This document shows positions 36,016-47,597 of a DNA stretch of 64,000 nucleotides, in pieces. The DNA lies in NCBI GenBank assembly GCA_037447655.1, contig JBBHKE010000323.1, positions 628,484-692,483 on the forward strand. Reading direction: 5' to 3'. Within the stretch, counting starts at the first letter, position 1, and each line of letters starts with the position of its first letter. This DNA is from Zygnema cylindricum (lineage: Eukaryota > Streptophyta > Zygnematophyceae > Zygnematales > Zygnemataceae). Both the position numbers and the translations under genes were made by a program. The notes under the pieces are model-generated. The model was not told the DNA's origin. It was given only the letters and a program-made list of their open reading frames with translations, and made no database searches.

Positions 36016-36130
36016 AGAAAAAAAATGACGCGATTGCCCGATTGTCCCATTCGCCGTCAAAAGAAATGCTATTGGCTTAACAAAGATAGCACAGCCTGGA
36101 ATATTGTGTCCCCCGTCGATTTCTTTCGCG

Positions 36131-36213
36131 TTAGGGTGTGGCCCCATGTGGCTAAGTTTGTGTTTTTTTCTGTCGTTTTCCTTTCAAACTTAACGCCGTA
36201 CTGCCCAAGCTGC
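36131..36213 (+). repeat. dispersed short repeat Q, copy 1
   Basis: Begins TTAGGGT-TGGCCCCATGTG, passes a CTGTCGTTTT box and ends near GCCGTACTGCCC. Inverted copy at 51883-51959, forward copy at 59835-59913. Its outer motif also flanks repeat R at about 35263-35280. Probably the end of a larger transposable element. Confidence 0.6.
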
Positions 36214-36472
36214 GACCGTACGAATAGATCGCAAATTTTTATAGTACAATTTGCGTCATTCTCTAACTTAGGATGTACGAAAATTTGTCGTCTTGCGTTT
36301 TTTCGACCAACTGTCACGTCATCGTCAAACTTATCTTAAAACACATCGGCAATATGTTTTAAGCTAAGTAAAATCCGTTTACACCAATAGGAAAACAATA
36401 TTTCAAGTGTGATTTTTTTTCAAAATTTATTGATGAAAAAAAAAGTACAGGGTTGTTGGGTTTTGTCCGGTA

Positions 36473-36689
36473 CACCGCCAATCGCTATTAGCGTGTAGGT
36501 TTGATTAGCGTATACTATTATTTAGCGTGGTGTACGCTAATTGGGAATTTGGAAATTTTGGAAGAAATCGATTACTCTATTTAGGAATTAGGGTTTTTTT
36601 TAAATAGTGTGGATAATTCTATTTGAGAATAAAAACAAAAAAAAGCGGGACGGGATTAGCGTACACAACGCTAATAGCGATTGGCGGTG
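36473..36689. mobile_element. TIR element N2 (217 bp, TA target duplication)
   Basis: Perfect inverted ends of 22 bases inside the TA (outer part CACCGCCAATCGCTATTAGC), flanked by TA at 36471-36472 and 36690-36691. Non-coding, a typical MITE size. Confidence 0.88.
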
Positions 36690-36691
36690 TA

Positions 36692-36838
36692 CTGTAGAGG
36701 ATATTAGCGTGCAAATTAGAGTTCTTAAATAAATTAGAGGAAACTTCATAGTTGAAACAGCTCTATCACATAAATTAGCGTTCATTACTCTATTTATTTT
36801 TTTAATTTTTTTCATTACTCTAATTACGATTCGCTGTG
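36692..36838. mobile_element. partial TIR element, right half like N1
   Basis: Matches 30523-30669 of N1, ending in TACGATTCGCTGTG followed by TA. Its left end is lost next to N2; N2 may have inserted into it. Confidence 0.65.
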
Positions 36839-37106
36839 TAGTACCTTGTACGGATTTTTTTTTGCAGGGGTCTCGATGCTGCAGTGTCATTTCACGCAAA
36901 GTTGAAAAATCTGCGAAGGTGAAAATTCTTCGAAATCATGGCAGCCGGACAGGCGAGGTTTACACAAAGGCATGTCGTACAGCCACGGCTGCAAGGCTGT
37001 ACGTCTACGATGTCACGCAATGACACGCGACATGCCAAACCGTTTCAAAAATTACGATGTGTGTTGCGACGCTTCAAAAGGTTTCGAAAAAATACGGTGC
37101 GGCAGA

Positions 37107-37280
37107 GACAAATTGTATACGGTGACAGCCGTCACGGGTATTGTTGACGTATACAGTCGTCACAAACATAAGTAACAATCTCGAGAGAATACATAGAGAC
37201 ACTTGAAATCCGGGTCCGCCGGATCCGCGATAAAATCCAAAGTTAGTACGCTAAGATACAACTACATGGGGTCGTACCCT
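37107..37280 (+). repeat. dispersed repeat P, copy 1
   Basis: Matches 61270-61437. Contains GGTGACAGCCGT, a near-palindromic TCCGGGTCCGCCGGATC block and ends at ACATGGGGTCGTACCC. No reading frame shared. Confidence 0.7.
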
Positions 37281-38787
37281 TAGGATGGATTTCCTTAAGG
37301 GTGGTCTTCCATTAGCGAAAAAGTGGGGTTTTTTACTAAAGGCCGTATCGTTTCGTACATGTTCGTACATATTTTTTTTTTTTTTTCAACGAAAACAACA
37401 TTACAGAAAATTGTCCAAGGTTGTAGGCGTAAACTAGGACCGTCGGATTCAATTGCACTTTTTATCCGTGAAGCCACGCCACTAACCCTACAATTTGTTA
37501 GGACCGTGCACAGTGAGGACAGTTCTCGAATACAGAACGTGTAAAAATAGGCCGCGTGGAAAAGGTAAAAAGAATCCACGATGAGCGCGCGCGTATGTGT
37601 GTACACGTCGCAAGGGCCATGTGCCTTCCGCCAGGGTGGCTGCGAATCCGCCGAAATTATCCCGTCACGCTCTCACCATCAAAGTTTGCCGCCGCCTTTT
37701 TGTCGTTGCGTTTTGAAATATTGGATAGTACATTTAACGCCCTCTGTACGAGTCATTAATTACCTCCGCTGGTACAGATATTACCTCCGCTCGTACAGAT
37801 ATTGCTTTCTGACATTGCATTCGAAAATTCTTTCAAGATTTTAAGCATCGAATATTAACCTACGTGTTACCAACCAGAATGAGCCACGCAGGTTTACAGA
37901 CGCGACCTAATGGAAGGCACGCCTTTCAGTAAAATATTCCAAACAATTACTGGGACGCCTAATGGAAGTCCACCCTAATTCCGCAAAATGTTGACCGAAC
38001 ATTTGATTGGACTGAGATAATATTGAAATCAAAAATACCAAGTCAATTAAAAATTTGGTACACAAAGAAAATAAATATTTGTTGATGGCTCGGAGTCATG
38101 AGCCGATTAATCGCTGCATCGCAGCTCAATAACTAAATAATTATAATTAATAAAATACAGAAAACAAACAATGTACCATCTTGTAACACCCCGATTGTAA
38201 CAAATGCATTCTTATAGAGAGAAGAGATAGTTTTAATGGAAACCTATGCTCTTATATCTAGAAAGATTTATTCTTGCATTTGCGGTGGATACATTGGAAA
38301 CTTCAACAATTTGATGTTAAGAATGTTTTTTTAAACAGGGCTTTGGAGAAAGACATTTCTATGTCACAATGAAAAGGATACATTTTCTCTAGCCCTCATA
38401 ACTCCATTCACGGATTAAAAAAAAGGGCTTGTGTATGGACTTAGACATTAGATGATCTCAAGCTTATGGTGGGTTTCACCTGGGTAGGTGACAATTTTAA
38501 CACTTATTCCCACGGCTCTAGCCACTCCCTTGTATATGTTGTAATTTTTGTCAATGATCCCATTTCCCCTTGTCCTAGTTTGTCAAGTTATGACCATCCT
38601 CTGATCTTAATTAATATGTCCAACAGGTGACTAGCACTTCCACTTAGGCATTGAGCTCATCACTTATCGTCCTACATGGACCATCCATCTTTCCCAGGCC
38701 ACTTTTATCTCTAATCGTTGTTTGGTTCTAAGCGATTGATTGTTTCTTATCTCTACTTCGCTTACTACCAATGAAAACATTTTTTTC
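37281..38787. other. non-coding, no gene recognised
   Basis: Contains a duplicated ATTACCTCCGCT-GTACAGAT box at about 37760-37801 and a T tract at 37372-37387. Small open frames have no recognisable domains. Confidence 0.5.
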
Positions 38788-38989
38788 CTCGTCGAAGAAT
38801 CTTAACACCTCGTCCCATTCCCTCTACCACTCTCTTGTTGGCAACATCACGTATGCCATGCAAGCCACTCTCTACCCCACTTGATGACAATGTTAAGATT
38901 TTTTCCTCCTCTCTCATGACTCTTAACACTCCTCTCGTTCCCTCTAACGCTCTTTTGTTGGAAGTATCATGTATGCCATGCAAGCCACT
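38788..38989. repeat. 120-bp tandem duplication, diverged
   Basis: Two copies ending GTATGCCATGCAAGCCACT at 38869 and 38989. The minus frame 39121-38765 stays open through both and gives repeated GLHGI(R/H)D blocks, but no family is recognised; it is listed as repeat only. Confidence 0.7.
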
Positions 38990-39197
38990 TGGCCTAATAT
39001 TGCCACAACAGTGATTACGCTCAATTTCAAGTCCTCCTCTCCTATATATCTCATTGCCGCAAAATGAGCCTTCAAGTACATTCAAGTAACCAAAAGATTT
39101 TTGTCTTACCCTCTCTTTCATCTCCCGCCTTTGAGCTTGTTGGTTTCGTTCGAGGACATCCGTCGTTCAACCACTAGCTCTTGTTTCTTCCTTCGTA

Positions 39198-39415
39198 CAC
39201 CGTGCATCGCTATTAGTGTTTATGTTCTTTCGCCACTAAAAACATTTTTTCTCCATACACACTTGTCAGATTATGGATTTGACGGTTGCGATTTAAAGGC
39301 AAGATTCTCAACTTCTGATTGGCGATCTCCATTTGGATATCCGACATATGTGTACGGAAAAAATGTGCTTTAAGTGGCGAAAAAAAAACATTAACATTCA
39401 CAACGATACACAGTG
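39198..39415. mobile_element. MITE-like element O2 (218 bp, TA target duplication)
   Basis: Ends CACCGTGCATCGCTATTAG and ...CGATACACAGTG, flanked by TA at both sides, with the same inner inverted block (CGCCACTAAAAACATTTTTT) as O1. Best-preserved O copy. Confidence 0.85.
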
Positions 39416-39417
39416 TA

Positions 39418-40907
39418 GTTCCCTTCTCTTAGTCCCCCCGCAAGTATCTCAGGGTGGTTGTCTCATCCACCGAGGTTGAATACATCGCCCAATAATAAGA
39501 CTTCATTAAGAAAGCACGATCGTAAACCATCTGAATAGATGGGAACCAAACATTAGAAGCAAAGGCAAAACTGGAAAATTGAATGGAGGTGGAAGAAACT
39601 AAAAGGGAAAAGAAGCCTTTTGAAAGGAACAACAAGCACAAAAAAAAAATATAACAAGCCCAAAAGCAACAACTAAGATAAGTTTCTCCAAAGAAACTAA
39701 CAGCTAAGCCTCACAATTAGCTAAAAAACCAGCAAAAACAACCCATTATTACATGACCACTTGCCATGCATCTAAGAAGTGCATCTTGATACAATCCCTT
39801 CTCACTCATATGACTCTCTTCCTTCTTCCTCCTCTACCCAATTTTAGAGTTTTCAAAAGTTTCTTAGGGTCTTCTGCAATTCTCTTCCTTAATTCCGTTT
39901 ACCAAAAAAATCGATCTCCGTTAGTTCCCTCGTCTTCATCTACATCGTTACAAAGCTTCCATCGGTCTTCCTCTCATCTCCAACTTTCTCTTATGGAGTC
40001 CGTAATTTAGAACCTGTACTCTTCAATTTTATCCACTCTTTTATCTCGCACCACTCCAGTACACCACAATACAGCATCCGTAATTTTCTACCCTGTAATT
40101 TTCTTTTTTCGTTTCAGATACCGGCTTCCTCAAAGAGCTGCTTTCTTCTAAGAGGAAATCTCTCTGATTTGACAAAGATGTTTGAAAAATAGGATAGTCG
40201 AAAAATATTCAGACTTAATAATTTTGGAACTTCTTCGAACTTGTTAAATCTTTTAAACTTTCCTTGTTTCCGCTTCGAACCTGCTCATTCAACCAATAGT
40301 ATCGTTTTATAAGGATAGATGCAGTCCCCCCATGTTATAGAAACGCATTTTCCTCTAATATTGTTTACTCCGTTTCAACAGTAATTCCACATTCGAGCCG
40401 CAACAGTTTCTATGTATGCTGTGTTTCCGTTCAGTTTCGATCCAGTTCCCATGCAATGATTCTACAAACCTAACGACACCTATCCACACTATATAACTAA
40501 AGGTTTTTCTCCATAGCTTCGAGACTAATCCCTGACCATCTTTTGAGTCACCATTTTAAGCATTTACAATGCATATAGACTATTTACTTAATAAGCATTT
40601 AGGGTTTGGGACTCCACTTAGTTGAGAACTTCAAATCACTGCGACCCACATAATAAAATACATTAACGTAAAATTTCCACTCTCTAAAAGCTAATTTCTA
40701 AGACTATCACACTACCTACAATTGCCAATAATCTCTTCTTAATCCCTAAATCTCTTAAGATCTTAATCCCTTTATCAATTAATTAAACCGACATTAAGAA
40801 CTAAACCGATTTACTTAACCGGCAATCTAAAGATATTTGAGTTAATCCTAACGAACGAGAACGACATCCTTATCCAGTTATTTTTACTCTCCCGTCGGTC
40901 AGTCTTG
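39418..40907. other. non-coding region downstream of the ACT-domain gene
   Basis: No supported gene. An 85-codon frame at 39753-40010 ends near a possible GT donor but has no family match and no convincing downstream exon. The 3' end of the minus-strand ACT gene transcript should fall somewhere here. Confidence 0.5.
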
Positions 40908-40916
40908 TCTCTCTCT

Positions 40917-41003
<87 letters not shown>
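40908..41003. repeat. CT/GA dinucleotide tract, about 90 bp
   Basis: Almost pure (CT)n on the plus strand starting 28 bases past the stop codon of the ACT-domain gene, hence a (GA)n tract in its 3' untranslated region. Confidence 0.95.
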
Positions 41004-41005
<2 letters not shown>

Positions 41006-41030
41006 CCTTTCTCTCCCTCTCCTCCCTTTC

Positions 41031-44000
41031 TTATCCCATAAGTATGTTTCGGACTTGATTTTCGAGAACCACCCGACTTTTTTCACGTGAAATAGGTAAT
41101 CCCATTTTGTCTTGTAAAAGGAAACGGTAAACTTCCCACTGTCTGTCTCCGACTCGATGACGAGAAATATCGGCCTGAAAAACATGTAATGGACGGACAA
41201 AAAACAATTATAACTCTCTCCAAAAACCTCAAGAAAAACAAGACATAAATTTCAAAAACTTCCCAAAAAGAAAAAAAAACGACGACGAGAAGTGTGAGCC
41301 TGACAACAATTAGAAATGAACCAAAATGAAAAGGAACAATTATACCTCTCCACCAACGTCTATAAGGACAGTAAACTTCAAATAAACCATGCATAAAAGT
41401 ACAAAAAAGCTAGGAAAATAAATAAGAAATAAAAATAAACGACTGAGTGTTTTCCAAACCAACAAAAGTATACGACTACCATACTAAGAACACACACTCG
41501 CACAGGAGGGCCAGTTTACAAAGACTTCAGATGACTTCCTATCCTGCAATAAGGAAAAAAAAACTACAAATAAAGCAAAAGTCGAACAAGAGAGAAACTT
41601 CACACCTTACAAGAGAGAAACAACATGAAATTTCTCTCCTCCTAAGCAAACGACGAGATAATAAAACATAATCTGCGAATAAAACACAAGCCGAAACTAG
41701 AGAAAAATACCTTAAAAACGTGTATTTCCTGTTGTCGTAACACAAAAGTGACGTCGTAAAGCACTCGTGGTCGGCCTCGTCCACATCCTTCCATTGGACA
41801 GGCAATCAATAACTCCGTATCGGGGCCTTTAGTCACAAGAGTTATTCGAATCGGACGTTCGAGTTCCCGCTTCATTTTTGCACAAAGATCGCGTTGTTTT
41901 TCGACATCGATTATTTTGTTTCCTCGCGAGTCCTGAATAAACATGTCAATCATACACGTGCTTTCCTCCGAAGTGGCGATTCTCCCATAAGATATCTGTG
42001 ATGTAGGAAGGACAAGACGAGAAGCTAAGGAAAAAATAAAACATAAAAACCTCAAAACAACCTACAATAAGCTTGTGTGTGTGTGTGTGTGCGTGCGTGT
42101 GTGTGTGCGTGTGTGTGTCTGTGCGTGTGTGTGTCTGTGTGTGTGTATATTAGTGTTGTGTATCACCAAAAAAATTATCGCGATAACACCGATGCCGATA
42201 GTTACCGGTTATAGAACGGTCAGAGGTCCCGATATATCAGTCCGAGACCACCAAATTCCTTATCGGCGATAACTTAAAAAAATATATAGCACGCATACAA
42301 TAGTACTTTATAATATACTGTATTATATTATTGACTTTATATAGCGTGGCATGCCACGTATAGGAATCTGTTCCAAATGCTGTTTAGCTGGAGTTTATTA
42401 CGGACAGCGCAGCACATAAACGTTGAAAAATTTAAAACAATAGTTTTAAAAATATAGTACCGAAACGAAAAAATTAAATTACGTTGTAAATTTGTAAAAT
42501 CAAACTTTTTCGAAAACCAGACGAACAGACGAACAGAGCAGACGAACAAATGTGTCAGACTGCCGGGGATTAACTCACGTCCGGGGATTAACCCATATAG
42601 TTGAGTGTACGGGCTGTACATTTAGATGTACGGTCCGTACAGTTATCACCGATAGTTATGGATATCGGTGTTCTCGCCAATAATTATCGGTTGTTTATTG
42701 GCGATAACACCGATGTCGATATATCGTGCCAATATATCGATTATCGGCAACGCGAAAAAAGGACCATATCGGTTATCGGCAAATCGTTGCCGATACACAA
42801 CACTAGTGTATATATAGGGTATACATATTTTATACATAAGTGCATACTATATATTTAGGCATATTACACATATATATGCATACATATGTAAATTGTGCAT
42901 ATGTACCTACGTGTCTATACATACCTATATATATAATATATAATATAAAAATCTCTTATAAAATATATAAGAGAGAAGATAAAAAGACACAGAGGAACAA
43001 ATAGAGGAGATAAAAAAACAAAGAGAGGAGCTAAGAAAATAGAGGAATACATATGTGATATGCACACATATATATTATAAAAACATGATTATATATAACC
43101 TACAAACTAAAGGCTAAAAACAAGTTTAAAATTAGTCTTCAGAGCCTTTAAAAAAAAAATAAAATAATAAGAACCCACCTGAAGTCGATTGTCTTTAAGC
43201 AATCGCAAACAGTCGTACAGAAGCCCCTTTCGATCTTTTGCCTTTATTTGCAACAAACTGTGGGCGGGACTCATCGAATTGTCCACTGTCACGTCTACGG
43301 TGGAAACTACTTTTTCCGCAGGCATGAGCTTATCTGACCAGATAGTACTATCGTGAAGTTTTTCCGGTAAAAGATATTCTTCTACAGTTTTTGGCATAGC
43401 TGTGGATAAAGCTAAACTCTCGGGTGCCGTAACCTTTCCTTCTAATGAACAATTCATTTCCGTTTCTGGGTCTCCTAAAACTTCTCGAATACGGTCACAT
43501 ACTTCTTCCACACGATGTTCCAAAGAGAGCTCGTCCCTACAAATGAAAGAGAGACCACAAAATACAAAACAAGAACATACATGGGAATTAAGGTTTCAGT
43601 TTATGTTTCCGGAAAATGTTAGGAAACATGGTGGCGAAAGCTCTAGCAAAATAAACGAAGTTCGTCAGTCAAAAGGAAGGGACAACATGACAATTTAGTA
43701 AAAGACAAAAACACATAGAGACAAAACGATTGGTAAACATAGAAAGAATGCCGCAATGATTGTTTAAAAATGTAGCCACGGATAACTAATAAAGACGATA
43801 AAGGTTTACATACGATTAAGTTAATTTCTGGTTAACTAAGAATGAGGTAAATATGCCTTAGAGTGGAGTGCATCGGATGTCGGAGAACTGGGCACACAAC
43901 TTCAAACTCTTAAAAACAAAACAAATAACGAATAGTAACAAATGGTAAAGAGAACCTGACAAAAGAATTAATTACGTTGCAAAACAGAAAGCCTTTCCCA

Positions 44001-44495
44001 TATGTAAACCAGAATGACCTACCGTAACATATTGCTCTAACGAAATTATTTTTTGGATTAGTTTTTAGGATTGAATTTTAGAATTGATAAATCCAATTCA
44101 TAATAATAGAGACAAAAAAACGCACCGGTTGTCTGTCACAAAAAACAAATCCACAGCCTTCCCATCGGGTGATGTTGTCACATTCACTTTTTGGATTGTA
44201 AGTTCGACCTCCCAAAGAGCCTGGGTAAGATCTGCAATAAAAAAAAACAAACAAAAGGAAAAAATATATATAGCTCAATTACAGAAGTCGATCCCAATAC
44301 CGGCACGAGCCACGATGCTTTCATTTACCCTAATTAACCATTTACCTCTTTATAACTTTGTTTCCATTTAAACGAGAACCAAACCATTTGTGGTCAAGCC
44401 AGGCAATCTTTCCATCTGTGAGAAAAAACAGGAACCGAAACCAAAAAATGCGTGGAGGGAGAGAGGGAGAGAGAGAGGGCGGGAGAAAGAAGAGT

Positions 44496-44560
<65 letters not shown>

Positions 44561-45728
44561 TGTGGTTCAACCCACCATTCAGAAAACCGGAGCGATCGGC
44601 AGAGCAAATTTTAAACAAGTACACCTCCTTCTCTTTGAGAGGAGTTTGAATCGGAAGTAAAACCGGTTCACTCGACGGACAGGCAGCTGCCATTCTTTGT
44701 TTGAGAAGAGACCATTTTATACTCTTCCCTACTCTCACTCGAGGGAGGACCCAAAAGACCAGAAAGCACCAGTGGCCGTCCGTGGAAAGGTCTGTCGGAA
44801 CCAAAAAAAAAAAAGAAAGGAAAAAGAAGGTTTTGAGCAGAAACAGACAACCCTAAAATCTAAGAAAGATATGCGCAGAAATGACCCAAAAACACAAACA
44901 TATGAATGGTTATTGAGAGAGAGAGAGAGATCTTCAAAAAATGAAGGGAAGTACAAGTAAGAAAAGTTGCCGAATCCAACTTGCTCTTCTAAGATTAAAA
45001 ACCTGAACCTTTTACACATCGTTCCAGCACAATCAATGATCCCACCAATATGAATTAGACAAAAATGCAAAACCCTAATGTTCTGAACAGAAAAGGAGAA
45101 AAAACAAGACATAAACATCCACGTTCTCATACAAAAACCTGTTAGATACTCTTGCGCTCTCTCATCTGTCTGAAAAACTAACTCCATAATCCAAATCTGA
45201 AAACTGTTGTTGAGGCAAAGGACCCGTGAAAATCCGTCTAGTGAAACTAAATCACGCTCTTTAAACAGATTATCTCTTATACTAAACTCTCCCCCCAAAA
45301 AAAGGAAAATAAACGTCAAACATAGGGAATGTAAAACGTGTAAATGTTGAACAGTAAGAAAGTTGAACAGAAATTTGCCATACTAATTACCAAAAAACAC
45401 TTGATAAATACAATATCGAGTGTAACATTGCATACGGTACAACATAATCTAATATAATTCGATCTAATGTAACATAAGATGATATAATATAATACAATAT
45501 AATATAATAGAACATAATAAAATATAGGTAGATGGAAACGCGTAAATGTGCAGTGCACAAACCTCCACGCACCACGCTGAGGCCGAACTCGAAAATGGTT
45601 CGCGTGAGATCGCATCCGAGGCCCACCTTGTCGGGACAGTTGATGGTGATCTCCGTCGGGTCGCTCGGCCGAGGCCCTCGACGAACCACCACCGTCTCAT
45701 CGTTGGGAATCGCCACTACATCAATCAT
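41031..45728 (-). CDS. ACT-domain-repeat protein, ACR9/ACR10-like (6 exons)
   Basis: A complete plant-type ACT repeat protein of 424 residues. Exons on the minus strand: 45728-45563, 44791-44576, 44231-44126, 43536-43179, 41995-41711, 41174-41031. All junctions are GT-AG and phases agree (total 1275 nt including stop). ACT repeats can be placed: first in exons 1-2 (ITINCPDKVGLGCDL, residues about 25-100); second in exons 2-3 (DRSGFLN|DLTQALWEVE, about 112-162); third in exons 4-5 (LLQIKAKDRKGLLYDCLRLL, about 254-340); fourth in exons 5-6 (GRGRPRVLYDVTFVL to NILMG, about 352-424). ACT domains bind small ligands, often amino acids; plant ACR proteins are thought to be sensors, exact ligand unknown. 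No enzyme domain. The start MIDVVAIPNDET fits the family's short N-terminus. The gene lies alone among repeats. Confidence 0.92.
42075..42150. repeat. GT-rich dinucleotide tract
   Basis: (GT)n with interspersed C in intron 4 of the ACT-domain gene. It ends in the 8-bp duplication GTGTATAT where hAT-like element K1 inserted. Confidence 0.95.
42151..42805. mobile_element. hAT-like non-autonomous element K1 (655 bp)
   Basis: TIR TAGTGTTGTGTATC at 42151 pairs with GATACACAACACTA ending at 42805. Flanked by the perfect 8-bp duplication GTGTATAT (42143-42150 and 42806-42813), the hAT hallmark. The interior is rich in self-complementary TATCGGCGATAA blocks; no transposase. It lies in intron 4 of the ACT-domain gene. 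K2 at 49940-50845 is a second copy. Confidence 0.92.
44500..44557. repeat. GA dinucleotide tract (intron 2 of the ACT gene)
   Basis: Pure (GA)n on the plus strand, (TC)n in the transcript, beginning 18 bases inside the intron from the exon 2 donor. Confidence 0.95.
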
Positions 45729-46137
45729 AAGAAAAAAAAAAACGAAAAACAAAAACAAAAACAAAAACAAAAATAAAAACAAAAAACAAAAACAAAGGAG
45801 GAAAACAAAAAACAAAAACAAAAGAGAAAAAGAGAAGGAAAAGGAAAAGTGAAGGACATGTTGGAATCAACGTTCCGAAATAATCTGTCTTTAAGAACCG
45901 TCACTAAGTGAATCACAGAAGAAAAAATAAAACACACATTTTGGAACTGAGCAAACATAATTGCCTTGAATATTCATGTTTGGATATAAATGAGATGCAC
46001 TACAGAACAATCAAAAGGTTCAGGACAACGGACGAATAAAATAAAACCCTCACACAGAGGAATATAAGTAAAAAAAAGACCAACACCAGCTTCGTAAAAG
46101 ACAGCAACACCAACACAAGCAGATAATAGAGTTGTAA
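45729..46137 (-). promoter_or_regulatory. likely promoter/leader of the ACT-domain gene
   Basis: Sequence just upstream of the start codon. 45730-45800 is A-rich with AAAAAC units, read as GTTTTT on the gene strand. No TATA box can be assigned with confidence. Role inferred from position only. Confidence 0.3.
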
Positions 46138-46159
46138 AATGATACCTTCAGACACGACT

Positions 46160-46650
46160 CTAGGGGAGAGGGGGGGAGGGAGAGAAGGGAGAAGGAGAGA
46201 GGGGGAGAGGGGGAGGAGGGAGAGAGGGGGAGAGGGAGAGAGGGAGAGAGGGAGAGAGGGAGAGAGGGAGAGAGGGAGAGAGGGAGAGAGGGAGAGAGGG
46301 AGAGAGGGAGAGAGGGAGAGAGGGAGAGAGGGAGAGAGGGGAGAGGGAGAGAGGGAGAGAGGGAGAGAGGGGGAGAGAGGGAGAGGGGAGAGAGGGAGAG
46401 AGAGGGGGAGAGAGAGGGAGAGAGGGAGAGAGGGAGAGAGGGGGAGAGGGAGAGAGGGAGAGACGGAGAAAGGGAGGGAGAGGGAGAGAGGGAGAGAGGG
46501 GGAGAGGGAGAGAGGGAGAGAGGGAGAGAGGGAGAGACGGAGAAAGGGAGGGAGAGAGGAAGAGAGGGAGAGAGGGAGGGAGAGAGGAAGAGACGGATAG
46601 CGGGGAGAGAGAGAGAGGGAGAGGGAGAGGGAGAGGGAGGGATGGAGGGA
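46160..46650. repeat. GGGAGA satellite-like tract, about 490 bp
   Basis: Almost unbroken GGGAGA/GGGGAGA hexamers on the plus strand with a higher-order unit (GACGGAGAAAGGGAGGGAGAG at about 46461 and 46536). It lies about 430 bp upstream of the ACT-domain start, as a polypyrimidine block on its strand. Open frames here are repeat artefacts. Confidence 0.95.
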
Positions 46651-47563
46651 GGGAGGCATTATAATGGTGAAGTGAAAATAGGTGTCATTAATGCCAAAAT
46701 AAAGAAGCAACACATGTAAATGCTGATCTTCTGAGCTTCCAAAAAACAATTAAGGATTGCCAGTGATAAATCAGCAATTTTGAAATACAGCTTTCGATGT
46801 TCGTCCTCCTCAGCCCCCCTCTCCCTCTCTCAGCCTCTCCCCCTCTCCCTCTCTCCCTCTTTCCCACTCTCCCTATATATGGGTACTCTGTAATCCATAT
46901 TTAACCATTAAACACACGTGTGTAATATGGTTTTAGGTCATTAGATGCCTCCCCACTTCCCTCCCTAAATTCACAGCCTTAAGCCTAACCTAATTTATAA
47001 ACTTAACATAAAAAAGTCAAAAACCCTCTCCCTCTTCTCCTCTCTCCCTTGGTCACCCTTGACCTAATCCTGCATCCAAAACCTAACCCTAACCCTGATC
47101 CGAGCCCCTTCCTTTCACATTAATAAAACTTTTTTTTTCACTTAAAAACACCCTCTTTTTTTAACCTCAAACAACCCTTTTTTGCACCTTAAGAAACCCC
47201 TTCCTGTGTCTTTTTTTCAGCTTTCTTTTCCTTTTTCCTTTCTACCCTGCTCACCTTTGAAATGCAGTTACCTCTCTCTCTCTCCCCCCTTATGGCTGCC
47301 CCTCTCCTAAAAAGACAAAGTATTAAGAAGAGGCAGAGGTGAGAGATAGAAGAATGTAGATGGGCGAGGAAAGGGAGGGAGGGGAGAGGGAGAGGGAGAA
47401 AAAATAGAGAAAAACATAGGACAGGAGGGGAAAAGAATTAAGGAAAAACACGTGGCAACAACAACTTGGAAGAGAGGATCAGGAGCAAATAAAAGAAAGG
47501 CGAGAAAAAAAGATTAGGGGAAAAAAAGGAAAGAAGCCGAATAAGTGGAAATGTAGGAAGGCT
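46651..47563. other. non-coding with CT- and GA-rich patches
   Basis: CT-rich 46812-46875 and 47030-47050; GA-rich 47325-47410. Bases 47083-47098 read CCTAACCCTAACCCT, too short to be telomeric. No gene. Confidence 0.5.
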
Positions 47564-47597
47564 ATGCTGGGGAAAAGGGAAAGAAAAAGGGATCAAA

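Noticed and set aside
38765-39121. 118-codon minus-strand frame with repeated GLHGI blocks
   Set aside because: Explained by a 120-bp tandem duplication; no known protein family.
39753-40010. 85-codon frame with Ser-rich C-terminus and possible GT donor
   Set aside because: No family resemblance and no convincing next exon; could be chance in low-complexity sequence.
46000-46749. A 249-codon minus-strand frame and its plus-strand partner
   Set aside because: Pure product of the GGGAGA tract (Leu/Ser/Pro or Arg/Glu/Gly runs); no domain.
47083-47098. CCTAACCCTAACCCT, telomere-like
   Set aside because: Only about two repeats in a CT-rich context; far too short for a telomere or clear interstitial array.
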